Shown: piece after piece, positions 5,769 to 7,591 of the stretch
How the letters are laid out: the number at the start of each line of letters is the position of its first letter
Numbering within the stretch: the first letter of the stretch is position 1
NCBI GenBank assembly: GCA_947365485.1
Contig: CANAXK010000082.1
Span: forward strand, 1 to 7,591
Origin: an uncultured bacterium
GTDB lineage: Bacteria > Cyanobacteriota > Vampirovibrionia > Gastranaerophilales > Gastranaerophilaceae
Direction of reading: 5' to 3'
Length of the DNA stretch: 7,591 nucleotides
Notes under the pieces: generated by a model
Told to the model about the DNA's origin: nothing
The model's database searches: none
What the model saw: the letters and a program-made list of their open reading frames with translations, nothing else
Made by a program: the position numbers and the translations under genes

Positions 5769-7591
5769 TTACACATTCAACCCATTCAACAAACCCATAA
5801 CATTTTCTGCCCTTAAATTTCTGCTTGAGGCCATTAGAGTCGCACTTGCCTGTTGCAAAATCTGATAGCGGATAAAACTTGAGGACTCTTCAGCCACATC
5901 AGCATCCTGAATCGTGGAGCGGCTGGAAATCATGTTCGCGAGTTTAATAGACTGGGCTTCAGCTACACTTTCAAGACGATTTATAACGGTGCCGATGTTG
6001 GTTATTTCATCAGAGACCGTTGTAAGAAGGGCATCGATGTTTTCCAAGCTTTCAAGTGCGCCTTCAGAGGACATAAAATCTACACCGAAATCAAACAGGT
6101 TGAAGCTGATTTTTGTATTTATGTAGGAGGCTTTACCGCTGTCAATATCGATTTTCAATTTCAGTTCGAACGGGCGGGGAGTGATGTCGATAACATTGGT
6201 GTAGTGAGTGTTTTTGCCATTGTTTATCATGGTGTTACGACCGCTTTCTCCATCGATAGTGTTGTTTGAGCCCTTGGATATCATGTAGGTATCGTTTTCG
6301 TCACCACCATTTGCAATGTTGTTGTTTCCATTGAGTTTGATGTTGTCAATATCAACACCGCCCTGGATTGAGTTGAAGTCGCCTTTGATATTAAATTCAT
6401 TGTTCCCACCGGTCGATTCTAAGGTATTGGAGTCGCCCTTTATATCAAATGTATCTTTGCCATTGCCGGTTAGAATATCGTTGTGATTACCGGTTATGGT
6501 AATAGCTTTGTCTCCAGCAGTTGAGGAGTAACTATTAGAGTTGCCTTTAATGATTACATTGTTCTCTCCGCGGGTATTGCAAACGGTGTTGTTGTTTCCA
6601 ATAATATTAATGTCACCTTTTGCGTTTTGAATAGTAACATTGTTACCAGAACCTTGTACCCCAATTGAGTTAAGGCCTTTGCCAGCTGTAACATGGTTAT
6701 CTGAGCCGTTTACAACAAGCCTATTGTCACCATCCCCGGCAGTAATAGTGTTATTGGAACTATTTATTATGATGTTGTTCTTGCCTTCATCTCCAGTGAT
6801 GGTATTGAAAGAACCAGAGAGAGTAATTTTATCGTCGCCAGAGCCGAGAATTATGTTTGTATTATTATTTGATAGAATCTGAAATATATCATTGCCTTTC
6901 CCCCCATCGACCTGTAGGTTGGTTGAAGCATTGAGAGTTATCGTATCATCCCCGTCACCGCCAAGGAGGGAGTTGTTTGCAGAGTTCATGATAAGGATGT
7001 CGTTACCTTTGCCACCGTCAATTATGTTGTTAGCCCCTTGTTCAATAGTGATTTTATCTGAAAGGTCGGAGCCGTAAATAAAGTTGTTGTTACCACGGAC
7101 GTTCAGCAAGGATTGTTGTTGAGATTCTGCATTAATGCGAAAATTTGAGCCGCTAACTGTAATCACACCCGTGTTCGGGTTGATGGAATATCGGAGTTCG
7201 TTAATTCCGGAGAAATTATTCTTGACCGTATAGGTCTTGCCACCAATGGTAAAAGTTTTTATTTCATCCAGATATGAAAAACGAAGAGTGCCGCTATTCG
7301 GATCCACAGTTACGTTTTGTATTTTGTTGTTTATGCCATTATCTATATAGTAGTCGTTACCGGTGCCCCCGTCAATTGTATTACTATTACCATCAATAAC
7401 GATATAATCATCGCCGCCGGCGCCGAGGATTAGGTTATTGGAGCCGGTGACATAGAAGGTATCGTTGCCGTCGCCGCCGGAGATATTCGCGTTATCGGTA
7501 TTCAAGTTGTAGATATTATTGCCACCCGTGTCTTGGATGGTGCCACCGCCATAGTGGATGTTGTAGGTGTCGTCGCCGGATTCGCCGTTGA
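5769..7591 (-). CDS. Flagellin-like protein with RTX-type beta-roll repeats (5' part outside window)
   Basis: The minus-strand frame is open from the right edge to the TAA at 5769-5771, giving 606 residues. The N-terminus is missing. A TTG at 7503-7505 is not the start, because repeat sequence such as GESGDDTYNI and TGGNNIYNL lies upstream of it in frame. Residues about 1-91 (7317-7589) hold degenerate turns then three clear 18-residue turns with GGDGNDTFYV, GAGGDDYIVI and GGTGNDYYI. An 81-residue non-repeat insert follows (7074-7316), then about 16 more turns (6195-7073), a 48-residue beta-rich linker (6051-6194) and a flagellin C-terminal domain (5772-6050). That domain shows NRLES, IQDADVAEE, RYQILQQASATLM and VMGLLNGL, the classic flagellin signature. 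Flagellin C domains pack in the filament core, and export is by the flagellar type III route. The repeats would form the exposed variable part, and the GGxGxD ones may bind calcium. A hook-associated FlgL is less likely given the QILQQA motif. The missing N domain is the main uncertainty. Confidence 0.85.
   Translation of the reverse strand, partial: NGESGDDTYNIHYGGGTIQDTGGNNIYNLNTDNANISGGDGNDTFYVTGSNNLILGAGGDDYIVIDGNSNTIDGGTGNDYYIDNGINNKIQNVTVDPNSGTLRFSYLDEIKTFTIGGKTYTVKNNFSGINELRYSINPNTGVITVSGSNFRINAESQQQSLLNVRGNNNFIYGSDLSDKITIEQGANNIIDGGKGNDILIMNSANNSLLGGDGDDTITLNASTNLQVDGGKGNDIFQILSNNNTNIILGSGDDKITLSGSFNTITGDEGKNNIIINSSNNTITAGDGDNRLVVNGSDNHVTAGKGLNSIGVQGSGNNVTIQNAKGDINIIGNNNTVCNTRGENNVIIKGNSNSYSSTAGDKAITITGNHNDILTGNGKDTFDIKGDSNTLESTGGNNEFNIKGDFNSIQGGVDIDNIKLNGNNNIANGGDENDTYMISKGSNNTIDGESGRNTMINNGKNTHYTNVIDITPRPFELKLKIDIDSGKASYINTKISFNLFDFGVDFMSSEGALESLENIDALLTTVSDEITNIGTVINRLESVAEAQSIKLANMISSRSTIQDADVAEESSSFIRYQILQQASATLMASSRNLRAENVMGLLNGLNV
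6195..7589 (-). repeat. 18-residue (54-bp) RTX-like / Asn-ladder protein repeats
   Basis: Each turn has two halves. The first is GGxGxDxUx or a worn version of it. The second is GxxNxI, seen as GSNNLI, GNSNTI, GANNII, GSFNTI, GNHNDI, GDSNTL and GSNNTI. Most units are exactly 18 residues (54 bp); a few are 17, 19 or 20. Acidic calcium-type halves cluster in the first third, while the Asn of the second half persists in nearly every turn. The insert at 7074-7316 interrupts the series. DNA copies differ widely in synonymous codons. Confidence 0.85.

Noticed and set aside
6195..7073. CRISPR-like or tandem DNA repeat array
   Set aside because: The 54-bp period is a protein-level periodicity; DNA units are not identical and there are no repeat-spacer boundaries.
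7503..7505. TTG as the start codon of the flagellin-like gene
   Set aside because: The same frame continues to the window edge with repeat sequence (NGESGDDTYNIHY, TGGNNIYNL) that belongs to the beta-roll, so the start is outside the window.
5769..7591. RTX toxin or type I-secreted haemolysin
   Set aside because: The C-terminus is a flagellin domain, not a type I secretion signal, and no toxin domain or hlyB/hlyD-like neighbour is in view.

Overview
The window looks like chromosomal DNA from a low-GC bacterium. My best guess is a gut member of the non-photosynthetic cyanobacterial relatives (Gastranaerophilales / Melainabacteria). That guess rests on recalled lineage habits: a small protein with an N-terminal TFTGKL-type motif, a flotillin, an orphan LuxR-type HTH protein and a flagellin-like end. 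It is inference, because no rRNA or marker gene is present.

Layout. On the + strand, bases 1-993 hold the C-terminal 330 residues of a flotillin/SPFH membrane-scaffold protein, closed by a perfect 16-bp hairpin terminator. A short intergenic stretch with repeats and a TATAAT box leads into a 99-residue orphan LuxR/GerE-type DNA-binding protein (1195-1494), which appears to be leaderless. Bases 1495-1734 separate this gene from a convergent one. They hold two hairpin terminators and a possible minus-strand small RNA. The rest of the window is on the minus strand. It holds a 192-residue protein of unknown function (1735-2313), a 1064-residue SWIM-SNF2 helicase (2389-5583) with a well-formed promoter abutting a nine-base G/C homopolymer, and the C-terminal 606 residues of a protein that runs off the right edge (5769-7591).

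The most notable gene is that last one. It has about 20 turns of an 18-residue RTX-like / Asn-ladder repeat, broken by one 81-residue non-repeat insert, and it ends in a clear flagellin C-terminal domain. If the missing N-terminus is a flagellin N domain, this is a flagellin whose surface-exposed variable part is a calcium-binding beta-roll. No metabolic pathway or defence cluster is visible. The genes look like separate transcription units rather than one working system, although the helicase and the 192-residue gene may be co-transcribed.
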